DNA from: Yamagishiella unicocca
Lineage: Eukaryota; Chlorophyta; Chlorophyceae; Chlamydomonadales; Volvocaceae
Direction of reading: 5' to 3'
DNA length: 64,000 bases
Assembly: GCA_003116995.1 (NCBI GenBank)
Contig: BDSL01000016.1
Span: 1,356,719 to 1,420,718 of the forward strand
Every line of letters begins with the position of its first letter. Position 1 is the stretch's first letter. Positions 24,401-38,200 of this stretch are shown here, piece after piece. A program made the position numbers and the translations under genes. Under the pieces are notes generated by a model that saw only the letters and a list, made by a program, of their open reading frames with translations, had not been told where the DNA came from and did not search any database.

Positions 24401-27400
24401 AGGATCATGCCAGCAGCTGGAGAACCGGCGGCAGGCATTGGCATGCCGCACCGATTGTAGGGCAATTTGCCCCAAATTAGCCACCAGCCAGCCAATCGCA
24501 ATTCAGGCTTCCCGAACGAAGGGGCCAATCACCTTCCAACTCGCTATATTGAAAACACGTTATGAGCGCATGCACGCAGGTCACGATACAGCCTCCGCCG
24601 CAGCTGGGGAAGCGGGCGGAGGTGCAGGAGTGGTGGGTGGTTTCGAAGCGCCTGGCTGTCGGAACCCTGATCGCCCTGGCATGGGAGGAGCAACAGCAGC
24701 AACAGCAGCAGCTAGCCGCAGCAGTGCAGGCCGCCGCAGGAGCTTCAGCTGGGCCGGTCAGCGGAGCCGCGGGGGAGTTGGCGCAGCAGGTGCCACAGCA
24801 GCAGCAGCTGCAACTAGTGATCGGCGAAGTGGTGCAGCGACAGGAGGAAGTCAGCAAGGACAGCCGACCTTGCGTGGGCATCAGGTGGGTTTGTGTAAGT
24901 TTGCCAGATAGAATACGTTAGGAATTGCCGTACGTATGGCCTGATTCCCGCTGGGCGGAACTGGTGGCGGCTGGCTGACCGTTAAGGTCCGAAAATAACG
25001 TTTTTATACGAGCCAGGAGTAAGTAGATGCAAATCGCAACCAGGTATGCCCACTGCCGGCAGTCCACAGCTGGCACCGGAAAGCTTGCGGCTTACTTGTC
25101 GTTTGACTGCCGCAGGATTTCATCCGGACAAGACGCACTGCTGGAGGCGCTGGTGACGGGTGTGGCTGCTGGCGTCGAGGTGGTTTTGGTCCAGGACAAG
25201 AACTCGTTCTTTGCGTATCGGCCCATTCTGGCGGCACTGCAGGTACCCGACCTACCTATCGCTAGGCGTCGTAGACGCGGTTGGTGCTGTGCCGAGTGGC
25301 GCTGTGGGTTACTTTACGGCGGACTCCACTCAGCCGCTACGAGGGGCTGCATCCTAAGCCTGGTATGCACGCACAGCACAGCAGCATCCATCCACCGGAG
25401 CCAGCGCAGGGCCCACCAAACGGCGCAGGCAGTAGTCTTGGTGGCCGTATACCATCAGGTGTTACATGTGAAATAAATAGGTGTGTGTTTTATCGTTGTG
25501 TGCACGCAGGCCATGGCGGGCTTGCCTCTACCGCTGGCCGAGCACCTGCTGCCCGCTTGCCGGACGACACCGGAGCAGCCGAGACCAGGCGTCCCCGCTA
25601 ACTCATTCTTTGCGTATCGGCCCATTCTGTCGGCACTGCAGGTACTCGACCTACCTAGGCGTCGTAGGCGCGGTTGGTGCTGTGCCGAGTGTGCTGTAGG
25701 TTGTTATTATTATTATTATTACCTCTAAGCGCTCTCCGGAAACCGGTCTTCCGCCAGCTCCATGTCCAGCATGCCGCCATGCTTGGTGTACTTGAGTGTA
25801 CTTGATGGTTGAGCCGCCCGTAGGACGCACACGCTCCCATCTCTGGCCTAAGCCCCAACTACTCATACTAGAGTTAGTCCTCCCTAACCACACCGATGGC
25901 TATTGGCTGCCCGCACCATCGGGATCGGTGGCAGGCTGTGGGTTACTTTACGGCGGACTCCACTCAGCCGCTACGAGGGGTTGCATCCTAAACCTGATAT
26001 GCACGCACAGCACAGCAGCATCCATCCACCGGAGCCAGAGCAGGCAGGGCCCACCAAACGGCGCCGGCAGTAGTCTTGGTGGCCGCATCCCATCAAGTGT
26101 CACATGTGGAATAAATATGTGTGTATACGCGCAGGCCATGGCGGGCTTGCCTCTACCGCTGGCCAAGCACCTGCCGCCAGCTTGCCGGACGACAGCGGAG
26201 CAGCCGAGACCAGGCGTCCCCGCTTACCTGCAGGTAGGCAGCTGTGGGACGTAACCGTGTCCAATAACCAGCAGGTCATGAGTCCAGCACCAACGCACCA
26301 TGAACGCACCATGAACGCGTTCTGGTGGTTTGCCTTTGTTCAGGTGCATGTCGGTCTTTGTTTCCTCCGTCTTGTTCACTGTCAGGCGATGTGCCCGATG
26401 GTTCTACCTCTTGGTCTGGAACCCACTGTAACCAATACAACAAAAATGAACACGATACTAGCCATATCTCCGTCGTGGATGGGTGCACACTATGGCGCGC
26501 AAATACCTGGTTTTCGAAAAGCCAACGATGGATGGGTGCCTGGGCGGTCGTTGCTGCGGTTAGTTGGCTGACGCCGCCGCTTGGTGACTGCTGCGCGTGC
26601 TCGTGTTCGCCGTCGCGGACGCAGGACGGCGCCGTGTACGACCTGAGCTCCCTGCTGGCAGCCACGCGCGAGCAGCTGCTGGAAGACATGGCCGCAAGCG
26701 AGGTGGACAGGTGCGGTTGGTGGCTGCTGGTGGTTGGACTGCTGAGGTGCGGCGACCGACGGGGCGGATGAGCTAGCTGCGACGGAGCGACCGTATGGGC
26801 GGCGGCCCTAGGTGGTCGATGGCCATCACCATGGAACTCAATACTGTTAGGCTGTTAAACGAATAGTAATGTACATAATATATAGTAGTCTTCCCTCTGC
26901 GCAACAAGCGATCGGTGCGGACCTCATGCAGGACGCGACAGCGGCTGGCGGCTGTAGCAGTCGCGCAGCCCAACGAGTTCCCGGTTTCGGAGCTGGTTGC
27001 GGCGACCTCCCTGGATCAGGCGCAGGTGGAGGCGCTCAAGGCGGTGCTGACTCAGGAGGTGGCGGTGGTGCAGGGCCCACCTGGCACCGGTAAGTAGACG
27101 ATGCGTTTGCCACGTCACCGGGCGTTTGGCCCTTTTTCGGGCATGAACGAAATTGGTCGGGCGGTGTTCTCCGCTGCACTGGGCACTGAGCCGAACTATC
27201 GATCCAAGTACCGGTATATGTGTGTTGGCCTACCTGTAGGAAAGACGTTTGTTTCTATCCAAGCCACGCGGCTCCTGCTGAACAACACGGTGGGCGATAC
27301 GGACCGCGACACGGCCGGCATGGGCTTGCGTGCCTCCGGTAAGGACCTGGCGGAGCACGGAACGAGCAAGAAGGGTCATGGCACTGCGCGCACATGTTTA

Positions 27401-30400
27401 TGTGGGTTATGGCGGCCGGCATGGCGCCGGCATGGACCTCGGAGCAAGCAATATGGCGCCACAAACGCGCAAGAGAACGCGCTCACCTCCCGCTTTGAGC
27501 GTGTGTAATTAGCAACATCCGCCTAACGGAAACTCGTTATGCGACCAGCAGGCTTTGTTCACTGACACACGCATATTGATTAACGTCCGGTTGCCACCAC
27601 CACACTGACACTGACACTGGCAAGCCTCTTGGCGTGGCGGGTGCAGACCGCGCCAGAGGACGCAACGGCAACGGCCCAGCAGCACGGCCCACCATTGGGC
27701 CGCTTGTGGTGGTAACGTACACCAACCACGCGCTCGACCAGTACCTGGAGGGCCTACTGGACGTGGGCGTGAACAGCATTCTGCGCTTGGGCCATGGTTC
27801 CAAGAGCGCTCGCCTCGAGCCCTACAACCTGTCCAAGTGGACTGGCCGGGTAGGTGACGAGTGAGAAGGCACGAGAGGACTGACAACGCCCACGTTCGTC
27901 ATGGATGTACGAACGCCTCCGAACTGGCAAATCGCACCGCGGATGGGGTGGCATACGGCAAACCAGGCCAGCCCAGTGGTATGTCGGGGAACCGGTTGCG
28001 CTTCATTCATCCACCGATAGCCCTTCATCATGGATGGCTCGATGCCGGTGTGGGCTTGATTAGGGCGATCATGCCCAAGTTGACTACCTGCGTGACCTGC
28101 CTCTTGACGCGTGGAACACTTGCCTGCAGCCCGGGCGCCTGCCCCCGGTCCAGGGGCTCAGAGAGCGGCTGGACAAGCTGAACGAGGAGCTGATGGCGCT
28201 GCTGGAAGAGTGCAGGTCGGTGGGGTCCGGGTCTTGCACCCAGCAGTTGTCCGTACGTGCGTTAGGGCTCCCAGATATCCGTACGTGCGTTAGGGCTCCC
28301 AGCTAGTCGGTTGGTATTTGATGAAGAGACAGCGCATGTAGGTTGTATGCAGCTGGCGAACGCGGTGGTGACACGGGGTGGGCTTCAGGGCTCCTGAAGG
28401 ACTGGCCATGACACATCTCTTTGTTTGGATCCATCCGTGCGCACGCGGCTCTTTAAATTTCAGGAGCCAAAGCGGGGCTTCATTTGCAACTCCCTCCGAT
28501 GTATCCACCGCGAACCCAGGGCGGAGGCGGCCCGGACCGCGCCCGGCGCACGCGGCGGCCAGCGGACGGCCCAGCCTTTCAAAAGCCCGCCAGCCTCCGC
28601 AGTGGCGCTGAGGTTCCCTCAACTGGTTGCCGCGGCCGCGCTGTCGCCCGAGTTGCAGCCCCTGCTGAGCTCCTTCCGTGCTGGTCAGCGGCCCATCAAC
28701 AAGACGGGGCTGGTGGACATAGTGAGCGACTGGCAACGAGGCAGTCCCCGAGAGGACGCCCAACGGGGACGGCTGGGGGCCAGTGGGAGGGCAGCTCCCG
28801 AAGGTGGCACTGACAGCGATGAGGGGGAAGAGGAGGAGGGGGAGGAAGGAGAGATGGCAGCGGGGAATGACGGGTTCGGTGGCATGAGGACCGCCCGGGC
28901 CACCGGCGGAGGTGATGAGGCCGGCGGTGAAGGAGACAAAAAGGGTGGTGGGAGGCAGTTGGGTGATGGTGGGGTCCAGGAGGCTGAGATGGGCGTGGCG
29001 GCTCTCGACGACCCGCCGGTCACCAGGGCCGCAAGGGAGGCTGGGCTGCGTGCAGCAGAGGATATGACGCGGCTGCTGATTGACGGCTGGTCAGCGGACG
29101 ACCGAGAGCAGCAGCAGGAGCGCTCGCCGACGGCCGCAGCCACGCAACAGCAGCAGCAGCAGTCGGTAATATTCCGTAGCATGCGAGCTGCTGTCGGGGT
29201 ATCGGGTACCCAGGGGGGCCCCACTGCCGAGGCTTCCAATCAGGCAGGGGCGGCGGATGTAAGTCACGTGCCATCCGCGCCGCCGGCGGAGGTGGCTGCG
29301 ATGATGGCGCAGGACCGGCCGCTGGAGGAGCTGCTGCTGGCGCAGTCGGTGTGGGAGATGAGCAGGTGGGTGCGTGGCGAGGGTGCTGCTGGGTGCGCAT
29401 CACCTGCAGCACGCCGCACGGTCCAGTGCTTTGATTGGGGCGAGCTACACGCTGCTGCTGTGCTCGCGGCTGTGTATGTGTGCCTACCTGCGGCACATCT
29501 GGCAGCCGTGCGCGCGTGCATGGTATGCCTATCGCCATCAGGCTACCTGCTGCTGCACATGCATGGCTCATCACGAACTGTTCACAGACCGGCAACCCGC
29601 TTTGGTAACCGACACGTGCGCTAGCGTGCGCTTGATGCGGAGATGATGATATGGCCTCTAGATGTCGTTGAGTGTAGTGTGTGCGGCAGTAGTGCCAGTC
29701 GAAGGCCCAGGGTGTGTCCCGCCGGCCACGCAGTGTGGAGCGGCGGCGGCTGTATTGCGAGCTGCGGCAGCGTAGCCTCGCCGCTCTGACGTCGAAGGTG
29801 CAAGCAATGCAGCAGGAGCTGCGGGCGGCGCTGGAGGGGCAGCAGGTGGGCTCAGGGTGCGGTGTTGCTGGACTCAGACTTGGGGGCCGTCCGCCATTTT
29901 CCATCCAGAGCGAGCAAGGGACGGTGGCCCATCGGCGCGCTGCTGTCCGCCGTGCGTTGCTCTTGCTCGCTCGGCGTTGCTTGCTGCTGGTGACACGGCC
30001 GAGTGTTTATTTATGTCGAGGCCCTACCTGTACGAACGTACGTAGGTCGAGTACGACAAGTGCAAGCTGGACGCGCTGCGCAGCGCTCGTGTGGTGGGAT
30101 TGACGACGTCGCAGCTGGCGAACAGCCAGAGGCTGATCCAGGCGCTGAGGCCAAAGGTGGGCGTGCTGTCTGCTAGAAGCCAATGGGGCTTGCGTTTGCC
30201 CAAACAGGGGCTACTTACTGCCGTGCGGCTTCACTTTATTGCGACTACCGTAAGTGCCAGCACCTGCTGGCGTACTTTTGTCTGTATTTGCAATAAGTTT
30301 CACTCGGGGAACGGCCGTCTCTTGAGGAGGCGTCTTATCTCTTGAACATCCCTTGAGGGGCTGTTGAGGGACTCTCTAGCAGCCCTTTGCCTGCAGCTCA

Positions 30401-33400
30401 AGAGACCTGGCGGAATGCTAAAGGGGTTCACCCCAGAGACGACAGAAGGGACGCTCAAGAATATCGTAAGGGAACTGCTAAAGATGGATAAGCTCAAGGG
30501 CAGCTCCTAAGAAGGATTAAAGTTCAAGAGGACAGCTCTAGAACAGTTTTAAGACCGGCTCAAGGACAGCTAAAGTGCGCCCTTACATGTTTGATACAGA
30601 TTGAAAGCAAGTTGAAAGCAAAGTTGAAAGCAAGATCGAAGGACGGTCTGAATCATAATGCTTCCTCTCAAATGTCCGTACAACCCGGCCCCTGGGCCGG
30701 GTTGTACGGATCCCCCCCGCTTCCTCACATTGACAGTGTAATGGATAGTATAATCGAATAGCACAAGGACTCTTATTTTACATAGTTTTGAGATACATTG
30801 ACTAAAGGCTGCTCATGTAGTGACTCGTAGCGTCGGACTTCTGACTTTGACCGGACTTGACCTGACAACGACTGACCTCAACGACTGACCCCAACGACTG
30901 ACCCTCACATCCGGTGACGAACCTTACGTGACTTTCCATATAACCTTATTTGGCCCTGGTTGTCCGGGCTATGGGACGACGCCTGCGGACAGGATAATCT
31001 TCACGGACGAGGCCGACCTGAAGTTGGCCATGAAGCACTTAGACGCCAACTATGGAGCATGCATTATTGCGACGACTGGTGTTGTTAATGATGCAGTCTG
31101 CAGCTGCTGCGGCTGCCGGTGAGTTGGACTAAGACCGGGTTCATTGGAAATGCCGCACCAAATAGACCGCGCCGTCAGGCCGCAGCAGGTTGACAGATTC
31201 CTGCAATTTCTTCAAATCCATACAGATGACCAGGCAATTCTTGTCTCGTTGGCTTGCCTGGCATCACGATTCGAGCAAGTCCTCAATGGCGAGATCAACC
31301 CGCTGGTTCCCAGCACCAGGCCGACTCCTTTATTCCTGGAGCAATCTAGCTGCTCGAGTGAACTGCAATTCAACGTACTCGTCAAAGCCCCGCGGCACCT
31401 TACCGGAGCATCTCAGGCTTCAACTGCAACAAACGGTAAGCCGTTACAGCTGCGCAACAAGCAGAAGCCTGCACATACTCTGTACCATATAATTACATAT
31501 CATATTCTCCGGTTTCCTGTGCAGTTCCTGTGAACAAGACCGCGGCCAAGGTCTACAGCGATGGAGCGATGAAGAGGAAATGGGCAGCAGTGATGGGCCA
31601 GGGGGCCTTTTTGCCCTGCCGGTGGACACATGTGCTTATGGTGCAGCGCCCGCGAAAAGGCCAAGCAGGCGGCTGCGGAATTCCGCACGGGGTGGGGGGG
31701 CTGCTCCGGTCGGGAAGCAAGGCCATAAATTACCGGTGACAGTGGGGGTGTGGAGAAAGCCAAGGCTGTGGATAAGCCGGGCAAGAAGGCGTGTAAGTGA
31801 GCAGGACGACGTAAGCACTTAATATGCAGGACGACTTGTAGGGTTACATAAGCTGCTGGCGGTTGACATGGGCAGGGTGACTTGAACAAACATTCTTGTG
31901 CCAGACATGTGGCAGATATTTGGTACACCAACGTACACTCAATTGGTAGCGTGCTGTATGCTAGCGTGCGCTAGTTATTTACTGATTTCAATGTGATGTA
32001 CCACGTTTCGTATGCTTGTTTGCTTGGTCCGTTAAGATGTTTCCTTCTTCTCACCTTTAGCCGCTTCTTTGGGGGTCCGTTGAGTTTAGTGTGCGACTCT
32101 TTAGCGGTGAGCCTTTAGCAGGCTGTTAAGGACACCCTTGAGGAGGCCTTGAGGGCTGTCCTTTTCTGTAACCCTTTAGGTTTGAACCCTCCACGCGAAA
32201 GAGAGTGCTCAAGGCCGTGCCTCAAGGGATACTCAAGGGTCCAACTCAAGAGCAAACTCAAGGCAATAAGGTAAGGAGCGCGCTCAAGGGTAGCTCAAGA
32301 GGTCCCGTTCCCCGCGTGTTTGCCGTACTCAAACCCGCCCTTCCTCCCCTATAGTAATAACTTTGTTATAACTGTCCCCTATAACGGTGATAACTGTCCC
32401 CTATAATGTCTGCGTGCACGCTGCTGCAGGTCGTCATCGTGGAGGAGGCGGCGGAGGTGTTTGAGGCGCACGTCCTGACCTGCCTGGTGGGCAGCGTGGA
32501 GCACCTGGTGATGATAGGTACGGCGCGGCCGGGCCTAGAAAGTAAGGGAGACAGTTGCGGCTAGGCAGGTAGCGGTAGTCATGGGCCGGGGCGGACCCGC
32601 CCACACGCACCGATCCAGCAACCACATGCCGCTCATGCTGATGGCTGACGAGTGAGGCCACAAGGACTGCGTAGAGGCGCGTCAATGCGTGTACCTACCT
32701 AGCTTGCTTGCATCCTCACTGCTGCTGCCCTCGCTCACTGCTGCTGCCCTCGCTGCTGATCGGCCCAGGCGACCACGAGCAGTTGCGCCCCAAGGCCAAC
32801 ACGTACGAGATGCAGGCGTACTCGGGAAAGTACGTTTGGCTGGCTGGGCTGCACACTAGCCGCGTGTGCGTTCGCGAGTCGGGAGCGACGGCTGGCACGT
32901 ACGGCCCTGCCTGCGACATCAGCAGTTCCGGCGGCGGGGGTTTACTTTCTCAGCAGCAGTAGGTACAATGTTCTTCCATCAACGCACACAGCCAGCCAGC
33001 AGCATGCCATCCTTGTGTCCGGTCCCAAATAAATTGTGAGGCCACGTTGACATAGCGGGCGCACCTGCGCGTGGAACCTCCGTCCATTATATTAATTCAA
33101 CGCCCAATGCAAGTTGTCTCCTGCATGCACCCACCTCGCCTGTCATCATGCCGCGCCTGCCGCCCGCCCTCTCCCCCAAAGGGGCTACAACCTGGACGTG
33201 TCGTTGTTCGAGCGACTGGTGACTGGCGGCTGGCCGGTGTCGGTGCTGCAGCAGCAGCGGCGCATGCGGCCGCAGATCTCGAACTTGATCCGCACGGAGA
33301 TCTACCCGTCGCTGACGGACCACCCATCCGTACAGGTACGTACGAGCATTTAAAATCAAAAGCCCCGACGCACTCACGCTAACAAGGTACCTAGATGCCA

Positions 33401-35182
33401 CCTCTACCTAAACAGCAAGCTGAATGATATCGCCGACGGGGTACCTAGCATGCTGCCACACGCACGTTACAGCGGGCTGCGAGTCATGGCCTGCTGCTGC
33501 TGGCATACATTCGGCCGCGCTAGCCGCGCAATGCTTCAGCAGCCTGTCCGTCCATCATCCCAGTGACACCTACATACGCGGCTGCTTCTGACGCAATCGG
33601 CGGGACCGGGCGCGTCGCTTGCTTGTGATGTGCGCACGTGCGTTAGCTGCCCAGGGCCCACGTGCGTTTACTGTCCGCATCCACGTGCGCGATCAGGCGT
33701 ACCCTCCGGTGCGGGGCCTGGTACAAAACGTGTTCCTGTGGGACCACACGCATCCCGACAAGGGCAGCGCGGACGAGAGCAGCCGCTCCCGCAGCAATCC
33801 ATGGGAGGCGGCGGCGGCAGTGGCGCTGGCGAGGTACCTGCTGCAGCAGGGGTACCGGACGGGTACGTGCGCGCGCGAGCGGGGCTGTGCGAGGGGCTGT
33901 GGGAAGGGCACTCGTCACGCGGGGGCGAGAGGGGACTCGACACGCACGTGCTGCTGCGTCGGCTCCGATCCTCTGCTGGGGTGCTTGTGCGTATGCAAGC
34001 GCCCACTGACGTGGTGCCCTGCGGTTGTGTTTTTTTACCATATGCGCAGAGGACATCGTCATCCTTGTGCCGTACGTGGGTCAGCTGATGGCCGTACGAC
34101 AGGAGCTGCGCAACCGGAACTTCCGGGTCATCATCAGCGACGCGGATTCGGACCAGATCGCAAAGCAGGGCGTCCTGGATGGTGAGTGTGCCTCGGCAGC
34201 TGGCGCGCCGGACGCGCGGCGGGACGGCGGCTCTGTGCCTTCCATGTTTGCATCAAGCGATCTGTCGTGCCCATGCACCCCTTCGTTGGCGGAATCCCAT
34301 GCATACCCTGCCTGCCTGCCTGGCGCATGTATGCCCATAACGCAGGAGAGGAAGGTGAAGTGGACGTCGCTAAGGCTGTGTTCGAGAGCCTTCGGGAGGC
34401 GCGAGGAGAGAGTATTCGGGTGGCCACTGTGGACAACTTCCAGGTAGGTCCGTAAGCCTGACACCGACACGCCGTCGTCGCGCACATTTGTTGGGTGGCG
34501 ATGTACGTCCCCCCGGGGCCATCTCTGCCTTGCTTGACTGTTCTCCAGCCGCGCGTCGTGGGTGATAATAAGGTAGATTTTACAGGCAGCCGTACGTTTC
34601 GGTAACAGGATGGGTACATACGCGTACACGTGGGGACCATTTGGGCTACTCCTCCCTGGGTGCTTGGCGCCGTTGTTTGTTCTCTATGCCCTTGTTCGGA
34701 GTTTCTGGTGGTTTGCCGTATCTCGGTCGATGGGTTTTTTTCTTCTCCCCGCATCTCTTTCAGTGTCAGGCCAGGCGCCCCTCAAAATCACAAATCAGCT
34801 GGCCCCCTGGCTTATCACGGCACCCCGTGCCGTACACGCACCCACAGGGTGAGGAGGCTCGCGTCATCATCATCAGTGCCACCTGCAGCAACACCGAGGC
34901 CTACATCGGCTTCCTAAAGATGCGCAACCGGGTTAACGTCATGCTGAGCCGAGCGCAGCACGGTACGTTAACCAACCCTAGCTACCTGGTCCAACTTGCA
35001 CGTGCGCTCTGCCTATCGGTACCACGTGGATGTCTGTACCCATCGGGGATCCTACCCAGCAGCCACCTGTGCGCACACTCCATCCTACGCACACAGCTTC
35101 ATAGCTACACGGCTGGTCCTGCCGCTGCTGCTGCTGCTGCCGCTGCTGCTGCTGCCGCTGCTGCTGCCGCTGCTGCTGCTGC

Positions 35183-35224
<42 letters not shown>

Positions 35225-38200
35225 TCAGGGATGTACATTCTGGCCAACACCGCGACGCTCCTGTCTTCCGCCAACACGCGCAAGACGCCGCTGTGGGCCG
35301 CCGTGAGGGACCAGCTGGAGGCGGCGGACTACCTGGGACAGACGCTGCCGGTAAGGACCTCGGCAGATCTCCGCACGCACGTAGCTCCTACCTACCTGGG
35401 GCGCCTACCGACCTGCTACTGCTACGTACGCTCATAAGAACAGGGCTTCCTAGACCTGCTGCACACTACCTTACTTTCATAGCAAGGCCGTGGAAGCAGC
35501 AGGAGCAGCAACCAGCAGAAGAATGTACTGGACATGCCTTGCCGTACGCTGCTGTGCGTGCTGGCTCCGTGTTCGGTCCAAGGCACTGCAAGCTCTACAA
35601 CGCACATGCGCCCCCCCCCCCGGCTGCCCCTCACAGCTGCGCTGCGAGAAGCACGGCACCGTCACCCACGTGCGTGAGGTGTCGGACTTCGAGGCCCTGG
35701 TGGGCGACGGTGGCTGCAACCAGCCCTGCGGCGCCCTGCTGCCCTGCGGCCACACATGCCCGAGGTACGCTCGCAGCAGCAGCTGGACGCAACGACTGCA
35801 CGGTCCCGGTCATTATTCGACAACAAATTAGCTGAGCAGCACGCGTCTCGATGTGCTGCCGCCCTGCCCGCCGCGCTCCCCCCCATCCTGACTTCATAAC
35901 CGGCACAGTACCGTAACGTCAACCCAGCCTGCCCCGCCCGCTCCGCCCCGTCCCCTTGCCCCCTTGCCGTCCCCTGGGGCCCCTACCTCGGATGATGTCT
36001 CGACTCCTCCAGGCGTTGCCACACGGACGACCCCTCCCACGAGCGCACCCGCTGCACTGCTCCCTGCGACCGGCTGCACACCCCGTGCAGCCACCCCTGC
36101 GACAAGCTGTGCCACGAGGACTGCGGTCCCTGCGACCGGGTCATCTCCGCTCACCCGCTGCTCTGCGGTCACGTTGCGACAAACGTACCCTGCGCCACGT
36201 AGGTCCTTATAAACAAAACAAAGCTTTATACCAATTGAAACGCAAAAGGCGAATGGTGATGCATGTACGGTGTCTGCTGGCAGAAAGAGTTGAGTATTTT
36301 TTGAAGGGGATGGGCTGGGACGACGGCATGGTGGCCTATGTAAGACTCTTCAAATACATTATCCAAACATGTTTGATGGTTCGCAGCTGCTGCTTGGATG
36401 GCTCCTAACACAAGGCAACCGCTGACATGGGTGACGCGCTGACACGTGCGGGTGCGTGCAGGGTCACGTCGGGCCAGTTAGAGTGCAAGGCGCCGCGGGA
36501 GGTGGAGGTGCCGGGCTGCGGACACGTGCTGACGGTGCCCTGCCACACAGCTCCGCGCTACCTGATCAGCCAGCGGCTGTGTCCGCAGCCTGTGGCGGTG
36601 GAGATGGCGCTGTGCGGCCACACTTGCACGGTGGGTGGGTGGGCGCGTGCGTGGCTGGCCTTCGGGCGGGCTTGGTTCCGACTGGATAATATCGTGCTCA
36701 AGAAGAGAAAGTAACGTAAGAAGAAAGGGGGAGGACGGGGGGCTGCGATTGGATTGCTACACCTACCCTGCTGAGCTGCAGTAGTCAGTCATGGGCAGGG
36801 CGCATCGCCAGGACTCGGCAGGGCGGTATGTCAAATGACATGGCATGTTGCTGTGTGCGCTAAGGATGCTATTCCACAACGTGCGGCATGCAGGTGCCCT
36901 GCGGCGAGCGGACCGAGGCAACCCTGCAGCCGGAGCGCTGCCGGGAGCAGTGTGGCTGCACCCTGAGCTGCTACCACCAGTGCAAGGGGCGCTGTGGCGG
37001 GTGTGCCGGAGGCCGCCTGATAAAGGGCTTTGGACCGCTGGCAGCGGCAGGTGCGTCGGGCAGTGTCGATGTCGGGTCAACCTGTACGCGATCTGTCCCA
37101 CCCCACAACAGGCAGTGCTCGTACCGGTGGTTGAATGTGCTGTTTAAAGGTTTCCCTGCCTTGCATTCGGTAAAAATGTAAATCGAGTCCTTGAATCACG
37201 CAATATCTTTCCGATGACCTCAGTATCTATGAAACCGCACTAGTAGTATGAGCGCGAGCAGGCGCAAGCACGCGCGGGCTTGGCGATCGCGATGACGCGG
37301 GCGACGCATGTTTTCATTCCTCAACGCTAAACAACTGCATCGCAAAATCTATGGCGACGACTACTTGCGCAATGCGCGAACGGGCTGTGGTGCCCGTTTG
37401 GGCGCCAGCCGCAAAAACGGTTAATAAGCAGCAATCGCAATGCATCGACCTCGCCCAGCGCGAAACGGACCTTGCCCGGCCGCTCGCGACTTTGCTGCCG
37501 TCGTAGTCGGCTTCCGTACATCAACCGTCAACGATGCCGGAAGCGAAGACGAGGATCAGGACGACACGTGGCGGGCCTCCACAGCGACCCGGCTGCTGGG
37601 CCGCAGGCGTGCGGCCCAGGAGGCTGCTCCCGCGCCCGAGCTACGGCGCGCGGCTGGCCTGGTGTCGTACGCGGCATCACATGGAGGTCTGCAACAACTC
37701 AAGGTGCGCGTGTATGTGATCTCACTGTACTGCCCAGGCACGCAGCCTAGCCTGCCTCCCATCCACCACACAGCGCATACATGTCCCAACAACCGCGGGA
37801 GGAAGCGACCGATGCTTATCACGTGCCACGTGGCACATGGCCATGGCCAGCCAGCATCTATTCGCGAAGCAAAACTCCCGAACGAGGGGTGCGTGCCCGT
37901 GCCCTGCTTCCTGCTGTCCAAAATTCAGGACGCGCTGGAGCGCCAAGTCGAGGGTCACGCAGCCTGCCGCGAGCCGTGCGACAGGAACCTTGCGTGCGGC
38001 CACTATTGCGCCAATACCTGCCACCGCGGCCAGGCCTGCCCCACCTGCAGCAAGCCCTGCTGGATTGCCTGCGACCACGTCACGTGCAAGCGCAAGTGCG
38101 GCGAGCCGTGCATCCCCTGCGCCGACAGCTGCTCCTGGAGCTGCGAGCACCAGGGCGCCTGCGGGGCGCCGTGCGGGGCGCCCTGCGACCGGCTGCCGTG

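Larger units (their letters stand above)
26932..35349 (+). other. UPF1-like SF1 helicase core of the ZNFX1-type protein
   Basis: All the expected SF1 motifs are present across successive exons. Motif I is GPPGTGKT, split between exons ending 27089 and starting 27240. Motif Ia is VVVTYTNHALDQYLEGLL (about 27,700). After a long acidic, Gln-rich insertion (28,470-29,367) comes RSARVVGLTTSQLAN (30,046-30,156). Motif II is VVIVEEAAEVFEAHVL (32431). Motif III is GDHEQLRPK (32769-32831), followed by LDVSLFERLV and QQRRMRPQISN (33184-33336). Motif V is VDNFQ-GEEARVIIIS (34,440/34,851) and motif VI is NRVNVMLSRAQHG (34,920-34,962). Walker B uses EEAA, as in ZNFX1/UPF1 relatives. No catalytic residue looks lost, so an active ATPase is expected. 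Confidence 0.88.

Noticed and set aside
25696..25931. Inserted mobile element within the duplicated helicase segment
   Set aside because: The 235 extra bases contain a TTA microsatellite but show no terminal repeats or target duplications, so it cannot be called an element.
28425..29624. A separate 399-residue gene starting at the ATG at 28425
   Set aside because: The frame is the acidic linker exon of the helicase. It ends in a good donor near 29,367 and lies between phase-compatible helicase exons.
34978..35283. Minus-strand poly-Gln protein
   Set aside because: Reverse complement of the intronic CTG tract in the helicase gene.
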